64,000 bases of DNA from an uncultured Paraburkholderia sp. (GTDB lineage: Bacteria; Pseudomonadota; Gammaproteobacteria; Burkholderiales; Burkholderiaceae): contig CALNWN010000001.1 in NCBI GenBank assembly GCA_940746715.1, positions 806,001-870,000 on the forward strand. Direction: 5' to 3'. Shown one piece after another: positions 39,423-48,464 of this stretch. Made by a program: the position numbers and the translations under genes. Every line of letters starts with the position of its first letter. Positions within the stretch are counted from its first letter, which is position 1. Under the pieces are notes generated by a model. That model was not told where the DNA came from, did no database searches, and saw nothing but the letters and a program-made list of their open reading frames with translations.

Positions 39423-39587
39423 ACTGTTTTTTCTGAAATTCTCAAAAATACGATAACAAAACCTAGCAGGTCGCCCAAATAGTATAGCGGTTAACACTGG
39501 GCGCACGGCATTACACGTCGTTAATCGAATGATTCAGACCAACCGACGCACCGCCCGCCGAATCCTTGCGAATTTTCTGGAGCAGCT
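39423..39587. promoter_or_regulatory. Divergent lrp/dadA regulatory region
   Basis: A 165-base gap that is markedly AT-richer than its surroundings, with tracts such as TTTTTTCTGAAATTCTCAAAAAT next to the lrp start and GAATTTTCTGGAG before dadA. AT-rich degenerate sites are the known preference of Lrp proteins, so autoregulation and dadA control from here are likely. Exact operators cannot be assigned by eye. Confidence 0.6.
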
Positions 39588-40874
39588 ATGCGAGTCGTCG
39601 TTTTGGGCAGTGGCGTCGTCGGGGTGACGAGTGCGTATTATCTGGCGCGAGCGGGTCACGAGGTGACGGTTATCGATCGTGAAGCGGGCCCCGCGCTCGA
39701 AACCAGTTTCGCCAACGCCGGCCAGATCTCGCCGGGCTACGCGTCGCCGTGGGCCGCGCCCGGCGTGCCGCTGAAGGCCGTCAAGTGGATGTTCCAGAAA
39801 CACGCGCCGCTCGCCATCCGCCTCGACGGCACGCAGTTCCAGTTGCAGTGGATGTGGCAGATGCTGCAGAACTGCACCGCATCGCGCTACGCAGTCAACA
39901 AAGGCCGTATGGTCCGCCTCGCCGAATACAGCCGCGATTGCCTGCAGGCGCTCCGCGCCGAAACCGGCATCCAGTACGAGGGCCGCACCGGCGGCACACT
40001 GCAGGTGTTCCGCACGCAACAGCAGTTCGACGGCGCGGCGAAAGACATCGCCGTGCTGCGCGAGGCCAACGTGCCGTACGAACTGCTCTCGGCGGCTGAA
40101 CTCGCGCAGGCCGAGCCGGCGCTCGCCGCGGTCTCGCACAAGCTGACGGGCGGCCTGCGCCTGCCGGGCGACGAAACCGGCGACTGTCAGATGTTCACTA
40201 CGCGCCTCGCGGCGCTCGCCGAGCAAATGGGCGTCACATTCCGCTACAACACGCCGATCGATGCGCTCGCCATGGCCGGCGACCGGATTGCCGGCGTGCA
40301 ATGCGGCGGGGAAATCGTGCGTGCCGATTCGTTCGTCGTCGCGCTCGGTTCTTACTCGACGAAATTTCTGTCCGGCCTTGTGAAAATTCCGGTGTATCCG
40401 CTGAAGGGTTATTCGATCACCGCGCCGATCGTCAATGAAGCCGCGGCGCCGGTCTCCACGGTGCTCGACGAAACCTACAAGATCGCGATCACCCGCTTCG
40501 ACAACCGGATCCGCGTCGGCGGCATAGCTGAGATCGTCGGCTTCGACAAGTCGTTGCGCCAAGCGCGCCGCGAAACGCTCGAGCTGTGCGTGAACGACCT
40601 GTTCCCGGGCGGCGGCGATACGTCGAAGGCTAGCTTCTGGACCGGTCTGCGCCCCATGACGCCGGACGGCACGCCTATCGTCGGCCGCACGCCGGTGCCC
40701 AATCTGTTCCTGAACACGGGTCACGGCACGCTGGGCTGGACGATGTCCTGCGGTTCCGGCCAATTGCTCGCCGACGTCATGTCCGGCAAACAGCCGGCGA
40801 TCAAGGCAGACGACCTGTCGGTTCATCGCTATCTCGGCGAGACCGGCGGCACGCCTCGCCCGACTTATGCGTGA
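39588..40874 (+). CDS. dadA: D-amino acid dehydrogenase small subunit
   Basis: A 428-residue FAD-containing, membrane-associated dehydrogenase that oxidises D-alanine and other D-amino acids to keto acids and ammonia, passing electrons to the respiratory chain. The N-terminal dinucleotide-binding motif is [19 protein letters not shown], followed by INRE-like acidic end [23 protein letters not shown] is diagnostic, as is the ending [18 protein letters not shown]. The ATG follows CTGGAG. Divergent from lrp. Intact. Confidence 0.96.
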   Translation: MRVVVLGSGVVGVTSAYYLARAGHEVTVIDREAGPALETSFANAGQISPGYASPWAAPGVPLKAVKWMFQKHAPLAIRLDGTQFQLQWMWQMLQNCTASRYAVNKGRMVRLAEYSRDCLQALRAETGIQYEGRTGGTLQVFRTQQQFDGAAKDIAVLREANVPYELLSAAELAQAEPALAAVSHKLTGGLRLPGDETGDCQMFTTRLAALAEQMGVTFRYNTPIDALAMAGDRIAGVQCGGEIVRADSFVVALGSYSTKFLSGLVKIPVYPLKGYSITAPIVNEAAAPVSTVLDETYKIAITRFDNRIRVGGIAEIVGFDKSLRQARRETLELCVNDLFPGGGDTSKASFWTGLRPMTPDGTPIVGRTPVPNLFLNTGHGTLGWTMSCGSGQLLADVMSGKQPAIKADDLSVHRYLGETGGTPRPTYA

Positions 40875-40947
40875 AGTTGCGCGCGCTGAGCTCCATGCTC
40901 GGCGGCGTGTCTGCCAGCGGTTTGTAATCGTTCAAACCGGCTCGGCA

Positions 40948-40985
40948 AAAAAACAAACGGCGCCTTCCTACAAGGCGCCGTTTCT
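40948..40985. terminator. Bidirectional terminator after dadA
   Basis: A 10-bp stem (ACGGCGCCTT / AAGGCGCCGT) with an A-rich left flank and TTTCT on the right, between dadA and the convergent acyl-CoA dehydrogenase remnant. Confidence 0.9.
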
Positions 40986-41021
40986 ATTCCGACAGCAGTT
41001 TGCGTCAGATCCGAAGCCGCA

Positions 41022-42788
41022 TCAGAACTGATCCGCCGACAAACCCAACCCGCCCTCGCCGCCCTTCGCACTCAGGAATGGACGCCTCCAGCGCGCTCGC
41101 GAGCGGCAACACATGCTCGGATAAAACTGCGCGGTCGCGATCTTGGCGCCGTAAAACTGCGGGTCTTCGTCGCGCTTCTGGTTGGCGACGAGCAGCGCGC
41201 GCCATTTGCCAGCCGCCGAGCACAATGCCGGCGAGCTTCAGGTACGGCACGTTGCCCGCAAACACGGCGTTCGGATCCCGCTTAGTGTTTGCCACGACGA
41301 AATCGACCGCCGCGCTCAACGAGCGCTCGCCCTGCGCGAAATACTTCTTCATCGACTCGAACGCCGCGCCCGGTTGTGAGCCAAGCGCCTCGACCGTTTC
41401 GGCAAGCTCGGCGAGCAGCGCCTTCGCGACCTTGCCGCCGTCGCGCACGGTCTTGCGTCCAATCAGATCGTTCGCCTGGATCGCGGTCGTGCCTTCGTAA
41501 ATCGGCAGAATGCGGGCATCGCGGTAATACTGCGCGGCGCCCGTTTCTTCGATGAAGCCCATGCCACCGTGCACCTGAACGCCGAGGCTCGTCACGTCGA
41601 TTGACAATTCGGTGCTCCAGCCCTTCACGATCGGCACGAGGAATTCGTAGATCGCCTGATGCTCGGCGCGCTTCGCTTCGTCCGGATGGCGATGCGCGAT
41701 GTCGCTGTGCGCGGCCGCCACATAGGCGAGCGCGCGCATGGTCGAGAGCATGCGGCGCACGTCGGAATGCTCGATGATCGCGACAGACTGTTTCGCGAGC
41801 CGTCGACGGGACGGCTTTGCACACGTTCCTTCGCATAGGCGGCCGCCTTCTGATAGGCGCGTTCGGATACGCCGACGCCCTGCATGCCCACCGCAAAGCG
41901 CGCCGCGTTCATCATGATGAACATGTACTCGAGGCCGCGATTTTCTTCGCCGATCAGATGCCCGATCGCGCCGCCGTGATCGCCGAATTGCAGCACGGCG
42001 GTCGGACTCGCCTTGATGCCGAGCTTGTGTTCGATCGACACGCAGTGCACGTCGTTGCGCTCGCCGAGCGATCCGTCTTCATTCACGAGGAACTTCGGCA
42101 CGATGAAAAGCGAGATGCCTTTCACGCCCTCGGGCGCGTTCGGCGTGCGGGCCAGCACGAGATGCGCGATGTTCTTCGCCATGTCATGCTCGCCCCACGT
42201 GATGAAAATCTTCGTGCCGAAGATCCTGAACGAACCGTCGCCTTGCGGCTCGGCGCGCGTGCGCACGAGCGCGAGATCGGAGCCGGCCTGCGGCTCCGTG
42301 AGGTTCATCGTGCCGGTCCATTCGCCGGAAATCAGCTTCGGTACATAGGTTTGTTTTTGCGCGTCGCTGCCGGCTGTCAGCAGTGCTTCGATCGCGCTGT
42401 CGGTGAGCAAAGGACAGAGCGCGAACGACAGGTTCGACGCGTTCAGCATTTCCACGCAAGGCGTGGCGATGAGCTTGGGCAGGCCTTGGCCATCGTAGTC
42501 GACCGGATGCTGCACGCCTTGCCAGCCGCCTTCGGCGAACTGGCGAAACGCTTCCCTGAAGCCGGGCGTAGCGGTGACCACGCCGTCCTTCCAGCTGCTC
42601 GGGTTGCGGTCGCCCTCGACATTCAGCGGAGCCAACACCTCGCCGCACAGTTTCGCGGACTCTTCCAGCACGGCCTGAGCAGTGTCCAGATTCGCGTCCT
42701 CGAAGCCGGGCAGCGTCGCGATCTGTTCGAGATTCGCCAGTTCCTTCATCACGAACAGCATGTCCTTGATGGGCGCCGTATAGCTCAT
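41022..42788 (-). pseudogene. Acyl-CoA dehydrogenase (about 590 residues), frameshifted
   Basis: Remnant of a long acyl-CoA dehydrogenase of the AcdA/DmdC type. The start MSYTAPIKDMLFVMKELANL at 42788 behind AGGAGGAG is intact, followed by TGTMNLTEPQAGSDLALVRT, KIFITWGEHDMAKN and GYA-like ERVQSRPVDGS. Near 41800 the frame shifts to MLSTMRALAYVAAAHSDIA and VQVHGGMGFIEETGAAQYYRD (its first 20 residues are typical). Further shifts near 41200 and 41110 lead to QKRDEDPQFYGAKIATAQFY and the end LGLSADQF at 41022. It sits just downstream of intact etfBA, which would have received its electrons. Confidence 0.92.
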
Positions 42789-42810
42789 TTCTGTTCTCCT
42801 CCTGCGTGAT

Positions 42811-42850
42811 GGAAAAAGGGCGCGGGACTTGTTCGGTCCTGCGCCCTTCG
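42811..42850 (-). terminator. Terminator of etfBA
   Basis: A long stem (AAGGGCGC-AGGAC / GTCC-GCGCCCTT with one mismatch) between etfA and the acyl-CoA dehydrogenase start, followed on the minus strand by TTTTTCC. Confidence 0.85.
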
Positions 42851-42908
42851 TGTGTCGCCAAACGCCTTTTATGGCTTGTTAGATGGCTTGATGTGGCGCC
42901 GGGACGGC

Positions 42909-43844
42909 TTAGCCGAGTTCGTTCACGAGTTCCGGCACGAGCGTGAACAGATCGCCGACGAGCCCATAATCCGCGACGCTGAAAATCGGCGCTTCGGGGT
43001 CCTTGTTAATCGCGACGATCACCTTGCTGTCCTTCATACCGGCCAGATGCTGGATCGCGCCCGAAATGCCGACCGCCACATACAGCTGCGGCGCGACGAT
43101 CTTGCCCGTCTGACCGACCTGATAGTCGTTCTGCACGAAGCCCGCATCGACCGCTGCACGCGATGCGCCCAGCGCCGCGTTCAGCTTGTCGGCGAGAGGC
43201 TCGAGCACCTGCGTGTAGTTCTCGCCGTTGCCGAGGCCCCGGCCACCCGAGACGATGATCTTCGCCGACGTCAGTTCCGGTCGGTCCAGCTTCGTCACTT
43301 CGCGGCTCACGAACTGCGAGATGCCCGCGTCCGCTGCCGCTTCGATCTTCTCGATTGAGGCGCTACCGCCTTCAGCCGCGACTGCGTCGAAACCCGTGGT
43401 GCGGACCGTGATGACCTTGATCGGGTCTTGCGATTGCACGGTCGCAATCGCATTGCCCGCGTAGATCGGGCGCTCGAAGGTGTCGGCGGAATCCACTGCC
43501 GTGATGTCGCTGATCTGCGCGACGTCGAGCTTCGCGGCGATACGCGGCGCGATGTTCTTGCCGTACGCGGTCGCGGCGGTGAGGATGTGCGAGTAGTCCT
43601 TCGCAATGTTCAGCACGGTGGCTTCGACGTTTTCCGCGAGGCCCTCGGCGAGTTGCGGCGCGTCGGCGAGCAGCACCTTCGAAACGCCCGCAATCTTTGC
43701 CGCGGCTTCGGCTGCTGCCTGCGCGTTGTGGCCCGCCACCAGCAGGTGAATGTCGCCGCCGATCTTCTGCGCGGCTGCAATGGTGTGCAGCGTCGCGGCC
43801 TTGATCGAAGCGTTGTCGTGTTCTGCTATTACAAGATTCGTCAT
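42909..43844 (-). CDS. etfA: Electron transfer flavoprotein alpha subunit
   Basis: A 311-residue subunit of the soluble heterodimer that carries electrons from acyl-CoA and other dehydrogenases to ETF-ubiquinone oxidoreductase. The N-terminal half starts [19 protein letters not shown]. The C-terminal FAD domain has [34 protein letters not shown] (AAVDAGF and QTGK are the diagnostic parts) and [20 protein letters not shown] with [10 protein letters not shown]. It follows etfB after 16 bases. Intact, although the neighbouring dehydrogenase is dead. Confidence 0.97.
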   Translation of the reverse strand: MTNLVIAEHDNASIKAATLHTIAAAQKIGGDIHLLVAGHNAQAAAEAAAKIAGVSKVLLADAPQLAEGLAENVEATVLNIAKDYSHILTAATAYGKNIAPRIAAKLDVAQISDITAVDSADTFERPIYAGNAIATVQSQDPIKVITVRTTGFDAVAAEGGSASIEKIEAAADAGISQFVSREVTKLDRPELTSAKIIVSGGRGLGNGENYTQVLEPLADKLNAALGASRAAVDAGFVQNDYQVGQTGKIVAPQLYVAVGISGAIQHLAGMKDSKVIVAINKDPEAPIFSVADYGLVGDLFTLVPELVNELG

Positions 43845-43860
43845 TTGCCCTGTCTCCCTG

Positions 43861-44610
43861 TCACAGCACCTTGGCTTCGGTCTTCAGCTTCTCGACCAGC
43901 GTCTTCACATCCGGCACCTTCACGCCGGCGGAGCGCTTCGGCGGCTCGGCGACCTTCAGCGTCTTCAGGCGCGGCGTCACGTCGACGCCCAAGTCTTCGG
44001 GCTTGATCGTCTCCAGGGGCTTTTTCTTGGCCTTCATGATGTTCGGCAGCGTCACGTAGCGCGGCTCGTTCAGGCGCAGGTCAGTTGTGACCACGGTGGG
44101 GAGCTTCAAAGACAGCGTCTCCGCGCCGCCATCCACCTCACGCGAAACGGTCGCCTTGCCGTCCGCCACCACGACCTTCGATGCAAACGTCGCCTGCGGC
44201 AGGCCAGCCAGCGCGGCGAGCATCTGACCGGTCTGGTTCGAATCGTCGTCGATTGCCTGCTTGCCGAGAATCACCAGCTGCGGCTGTTCCTTGTCGACCA
44301 GCGCCTTCAGCAGCTTCGCGACCGCGAGCGGCTGCAATTCCTCGTTCGATTCGATCAGAATCGCGCGATCCGCGCCGATGGCGAGCGCCGTGCGCAGCGT
44401 TTCCTGCGACTGCGCGACGCCCGCCGACACGGCGATCACCTCGGTCGCCACGCCCGCTCCCTTCAGACGCACCGCTTCTTCCACCGCGATTTCGTCGAAC
44501 GGATTCATCGACATCTTCACGTTCGCGATATCGACGCCCGTGCCGTCCGACTTCACCCGGACCTTCACGTTGTAGTCGACCACTCTCTTCACTGGCACCA
44601 GGATTTTCAT
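43861..44610 (-). CDS. etfB: Electron transfer flavoprotein beta subunit
   Basis: A 249-residue AMP-binding partner of EtfA. It starts [20 protein letters not shown] and has [35 protein letters not shown] (CxP-like AMP site region) and the C-terminal arm [13 protein letters not shown] that clamps the alpha subunit. An ATG two codons upstream (MCMKIL) is possible, but MKILVPVKR is the family start. First gene of etfBA. Intact. Confidence 0.97.
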   Translation of the reverse strand: MKILVPVKRVVDYNVKVRVKSDGTGVDIANVKMSMNPFDEIAVEEAVRLKGAGVATEVIAVSAGVAQSQETLRTALAIGADRAILIESNEELQPLAVAKLLKALVDKEQPQLVILGKQAIDDDSNQTGQMLAALAGLPQATFASKVVVADGKATVSREVDGGAETLSLKLPTVVTTDLRLNEPRYVTLPNIMKAKKKPLETIKPEDLGVDVTPRLKTLKVAEPPKRSAGVKVPDVKTLVEKLKTEAKVL

Positions 44611-44754
44611 GCACACGCTCCAAAGTTACGAATACGTCAACCCAGCGAACATTATAACGACTGCCCTCGCGGCAACCGTCTCGCGGGCGCTCTAGCAGGA
44701 GGATATCGCTCCCCAGCGGCGTGACGGCAATATCGAACGGTCATTCTATTTTAA

Positions 44755-44788
44755 CCGCGAAAAAACCCGGGCGACAACCCCGGGTTCC
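44755..44788 (-). terminator. Terminator of the met operon
   Basis: A stem AACCCGGGG / CCCGGGTT with a short loop lies about 70 bases beyond the metQ stop and is followed on the minus strand by TTTTTT. Confidence 0.9.
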
Positions 44789-44853
44789 GACTCACGACTC
44801 TAATTTTCATATCGATATCGCCGACGTGTCATGCAAGGTGTGAAGCCTTCCGA

Positions 44854-45618
44854 TCACCAGGCGGTGATCACTGCGCCGCCGAATTTGCTCTCCACAAACT
44901 GCTTCACTTCCGGCGAATGGTAAGCGGCGACCAGCTTCGCGACCCACGGCTTGTTTTTGTCGGCCTTGCGGATCGCGATGATGTTCACGTACGGGTCCTT
45001 CGGGTCTTCGATCGCGATCGCGTCCTGGTTCGGCTTCAGGCCCGCTTCCATCGCGAAGTTGGTGTTGATCGCCGCGGCATCCACGTCGTTCAGCGAGCGT
45101 GGAATCTGCGCGGCGTCGAGTTCGACGATCTTCAGCTTTTTCGGGTTTTCGACGATGTCGAGCGGCGTCGGCTTCAGCCCCGCGTCGCTACGCAGCTTCA
45201 GAAGACCCTGCTTTTGCAGCAGCAACAGCGCGCGGCCGCCGTTGGTCGGATCGTTCGGCACGGCGATCTTCGCGCCCGGCTGCAGGTCGGCCAGCTTTTT
45301 CAGCTTCTTCGAGTAGATGCCCATCGGGTATGTGACCGTATCGGCGACGCGGATCAGCTTGTAGCCGCGGTCCTTGACCTGCGCCTGCAAGTACGGATCG
45401 TGCTGATAGCTGTTCGCGAGCGCCGCGTTCGGCTGAACGTAGTCCGAGAATTCGACGATCCTGATGTTCAGACCGTTCTTCGCCGCGACCGTCTTGACCA
45501 CCTCCATGATCTGCGCGTGCGGACCGCCGATCACGCCGACCTTGATGGTGTCTTCGGCGTGAGCCGCGTTGGCGGCGATGAGCGACGCGGCCAGCTTGAG
45601 AATGAAACGACGTTGCAT
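44854..45618 (-). CDS. metQ: D-methionine ABC transporter substrate-binding protein
   Basis: A 254-residue NlpA/MetQ-family periplasmic binding protein. The signal peptide MQRRFILKLAASLIAANAAHA is cleaved before EDT; it has no lipobox Cys, so the protein is likely soluble rather than a lipoprotein. Family segments are VGVIGGPHAQIMEVVK, YVQPNAALANSYQHDPYLQ (first part FSDYVQPN), YPMGIYSKK and AVPNDPTNGGRALLLLQ. The frame is clean, yet metI and metN, needed for transport, are both destroyed. It may be next to decay or serve another permease. Confidence 0.93.
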   Translation of the reverse strand: MQRRFILKLAASLIAANAAHAEDTIKVGVIGGPHAQIMEVVKTVAAKNGLNIRIVEFSDYVQPNAALANSYQHDPYLQAQVKDRGYKLIRVADTVTYPMGIYSKKLKKLADLQPGAKIAVPNDPTNGGRALLLLQKQGLLKLRSDAGLKPTPLDIVENPKKLKIVELDAAQIPRSLNDVDAAAINTNFAMEAGLKPNQDAIAIEDPKDPYVNIIAIRKADKNKPWVAKLVAAYHSPEVKQFVESKFGGAVITAW

Positions 45619-45634
45619 GGATGGACCTTTTGAT

Positions 45635-46288
45635 TTATTTATGGCTCAGACGACGCACGAGCCAATCCCCGAACAACTGCACCAGCTGCACGAAGACGAT
45701 CAGAATCACCACGACCGTTAACATGACTTCCGGCAGGAAACGCTGATACCCGTAGCGAATGCCCAGATCGCCGAGACCGCCGCTGCCGATCGCGCCCGCC
45801 ATCGCCGAATAGCCGACCAGCGAGACGAAGGTGATGGTGAGGCCCGCGACGACGCCCGGCAGCGATTCCGGCAACAACACCTTGAAGACGATCTGACTGG
45901 TCGTTGCGCCCATCGCCTGCGCCGCCTAGATCAGGCCGCGGTCGACTTCGCGCAGCGCCGTTTCGACGAGACGCGCGATGAACGGCGCGGCGGCGATGGT
46001 CAGCGGCACCACGGCCGCCGCCGTCCCGATCGACGAACCGACCACGAGGCGCGTGAACGGAATCACCGCCACCAGCAGAATGATGAAGGGCGTCGAACGC
46101 ACCGCATTGACGATCACACCCACCCCACGATTGACCGCGAGGTTCTGCAGCACGCCCTGACGATCCGTCAGGTACAGCAGAACGCCGAGCGGCAAACCCA
46201 CCAGCGCGCCGACCAGTCCGGAAATGCCCACCATCACGAGCGTTTCCCAGAACGACTGGACGAACATATCGAACATTTCACTCAACAT
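45635..46288 (-). pseudogene. metI: Methionine ABC transporter permease with one nonsense codon
   Basis: A permease of 217 codons with about five membrane helices. From [20 protein letters not shown] the frame is clean to EVDRGLI, then TAG at 45926-45928. The same frame continues AAQAMGATTSQIVFKVLLPE to the end RRLSHK at 45635. AAQAMGAT is the EAA loop that contacts the ATPase; the family has Glu at the stop position, so one G to T change (GAG to TAG) is the likely cause. No other lesion is visible. The start overlaps the end of metN by 11 bases. Confidence 0.93.
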
Positions 46289-46679
46289 ACGAGAGCTCCT
46301 CCACCACCACGCCCTGTTGCCGCAGATACGCGAGCGTCTCTGCCACCTTCGCCGGCTCGCCGCCCGCCAGCACCGCGAGCGAGCCGAACGCCTGTCCCTG
46401 AATCTCGTCGATCTGCCCGTGCAGGATGTTGAAGTCCAATTCGTAGCGGCGAATCGTCTCGGAGAGAATCGGCTGATCGACGCCCGAACCCGTGAACGCG
46501 AGGCGCAGCAGATGACCGCTGCCGGTCTTCAGCCGCTCGGCGACACGCGCCTTCATCGCGGGCGGCAGGTCCTGCGCGATCACGTCGCCCGCCGGGATCG
46601 ACAGATTGACGTTGTGCAGTGCCTCGACCCAGCCCCGTGGTCCGGCGAACCGCTGGGAGATATTGCGTATTTCGATCAT
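46278..46679 (-). pseudogene. metN: MetN ATPase with the whole nucleotide-binding domain deleted in frame
   Basis: MetN is normally about 345 residues. Here 133 codons read cleanly. The start [20 protein letters not shown] through LSIPAG is the first strand of the ATPase domain. It is followed directly by [19 protein letters not shown], which is the linker and C-terminal ACT-like methionine-sensing domain ([36 protein letters not shown]). Walker A, Q loop, ABC signature, Walker B and H loop are all absent, about 210 residues, with the frame preserved. The protein cannot hydrolyse ATP. A short repeat such as GGCGA at both ends may have mediated the deletion. Confidence 0.93.
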
Positions 46680-46954
46680 GGAAAAACGAAACGGCGGGTT
46701 TGCCGACGAGCGTAGTGCGCTCCCCGGCCAGCGGCCGCCGTCATTTTTATTGGGATTTGAGCCCGCGATTTTACCGCACGCTGGACATTTCTCTTAATAA
46801 TCAATTCCGATCGTTTCATAACTGGCGGGAATTAGAGAACCCACCCGAGAGCGCGAACGGCGCGGCGTCACCGCGTCAATCTATGATCTCGCGAACCACA
46901 ATTTAAGAGACAGCTCTGCCATGGAGACTCCGCAAGACATCTTCGCCAGCGCCG

Positions 46955-47818
46955 ATGAAAGCGTCGCGGAGCCGGTGCGTTCGACCCGTCACCACGGCGG
47001 ACGCGCTCATGCTGCCGCTGTACCGCTGGCCAACGAGGCAAACGCCGCGTGCGCGCGTGGCGCTGGTTCACGGACTCGCCGAACACGCCGGCCGCTACGC
47101 GGCGGTAGCCGCGCGGCTGAACGCGGCGGGGATCGAACTGCTGGCAATCGACTTGCGCGGCCACGGCCGGGCGCCCGGCAAGCGGGCCTACGTCGACCGG
47201 TTCGACGATTACCTGCTGGACGCGCAGGCCCTGCTCGACGCGGCCGTGCAAAGCACCCCGCCGGCATCCGCGCCGCTCTTTCTGATGGGCCATAGCATGG
47301 GCGGCGCAATCGCCGCGCTTTACGCGGTCGAGCATGCCGGCATCGCAGCGGAAGGGCCAGGAAGCCGCGCGAATCTGCGCGGTCTGATTCTGTCGAGTCC
47401 CGCGCTCGCGCCGGGGCGGGACGTGCCCGCCTGGATGCTCAAGCTGAGCCAGCTGATCAGCCGCCTGTGGCCCAGCTTCCCGGCAATGAAAATCGACGCC
47501 GCCCTGCTCTCTCGCGTGCAGTCCGTCGTGGACGCGAATCGCAATGACCCGCTCGTGCACCACGGTGCCATTCCGGCGCGCACCGGCGCGGAGCTGTTGC
47601 TGGCAATGGCGCGCATCGAACGTGGCCGTGCGGGGCTGCGCCTGCCGCTCCTCGTCTATCACGGCACCGCCGACAAGCTAACCGAGCCGGAAGGCAGCCG
47701 CGTCTTCGGCGAGCACGCCGGCTCGCCGGACAAGACGCTCACACTATATGAAGGCAGCTATCACGAGACGATGAAAGACCTCGACCGTGATCGCGTGATC
47801 AGCGACCTGATCACCTAG
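46955..47818 (+). CDS. Alpha/beta hydrolase, monoacylglycerol lipase-like, with disturbed 5' end
   Basis: A serine hydrolase of the lysophospholipase/monoglyceride lipase type. Visible parts are the VALVHGLAEHAGRYAAVAARL segment (HGLAEH), LAIDLRGHGRAPG, the nucleophile elbow LMGHSMGG (about residue 115) and the end YEGSYHETMKDLDRD with the catalytic His. The best original start is ATG 46921 (METPQDIFASADESVAEP) in another frame. CCC at about 46984 instead of CC moves translation out of frame just before VTTADALMLPLYRW. The frame used here allows restart at 46955 or at ATG 47009, so a shortened active enzyme is possible. No good ribosome site precedes 46955. Confidence 0.7.
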   Translation: MKASRSRCVRPVTTADALMLPLYRWPTRQTPRARVALVHGLAEHAGRYAAVAARLNAAGIELLAIDLRGHGRAPGKRAYVDRFDDYLLDAQALLDAAVQSTPPASAPLFLMGHSMGGAIAALYAVEHAGIAAEGPGSRANLRGLILSSPALAPGRDVPAWMLKLSQLISRLWPSFPAMKIDAALLSRVQSVVDANRNDPLVHHGAIPARTGAELLLAMARIERGRAGLRLPLLVYHGTADKLTEPEGSRVFGEHAGSPDKTLTLYEGSYHETMKDLDRDRVISDLIT

Positions 47819-47866
47819 ATTCTTCGACGAGTGGATGCGGCCCCGGCGCATTAGCGCTTCGGTCGA

Positions 47867-48261
47867 TCAGCGCTGCCAGCCGGGCGGGCGTTTGTCGATG
47901 AACGCCTGCACGCCTTCGAGCGCGGAATCGTCCATCATGTTGCAGGCCATGGTCTGGCCGGCGAGCTGATACGCGGCCTCGATGCCCATTTCGAGCTGGC
48001 GGTAGAAAAGGCCTTTCCCGGCGCTCACCGCTTCGACGGGCGAACGGCTGCGAATGTAGTCGTGCGCCTGCGTGTGCACGCGCAGCAGCGCAGCAGCGCG
48101 GCTTCGTCGGCGAGCGGCGGCGACTCGCGCTCGATCAGCGCGTCGATGCGGCTCGCGATCAGCTGATCTTCAATGGCCTGCAGCCGTGCGGGGCATTCGG
48201 GATGCCATTGCCCCATATCGTGCAGCAGACAGTCGGCGTGGGAATAGAAGCCTGTTGCCAT
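47867..48261 (-). pseudogene. Fused remnant: histone deacetylase-like N terminus joined to enoyl-CoA hydratase C terminus
   Basis: The ATG at 48261 starts MATGFYSHADCLLHDMGQWH, then PECPARLQAIEDQL: the N terminus of HDAC/AcuC-family deacetylases. A frameshift near 48080 precedes HTQAHDYIRSRSPVEA, still HDAC. At about 48025 the sequence changes to VSAGKGLFYRQLEMGI, AAYQLAGQTMACNM and IDKRPPGWQR with a stop at 47867: the C terminus of an enoyl-CoA hydratase/isomerase. The two genes must have been neighbours on this strand, and a single deletion removed the rest of both (an estimated 1.5 kb or more). Confidence 0.88.
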
Positions 48262-48464
48262 GATTCTCTTCTGCGGCGCAGCGCCTTCACCGCGCGCGGC
48301 GTGTCTCCTTCCATAGGCGCGCGCCTCTCGCGCGCCAATATTTATCAAGTTACCACACCATGTGCCTGTGACGCGTGCGGCACAGTTTTGCAAGAGGCCT
48401 CGGGTATACTGCCCCTTCCGTTTTCCTCCCGTCTTTGTCCTTTCGCACTGCGCCCCAGCTCACT

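Noticed and set aside
39534-40826. A 430-codon minus-strand open frame
   Set aside because: It is antisense to dadA; the plus-strand FAD motifs decide the matter.
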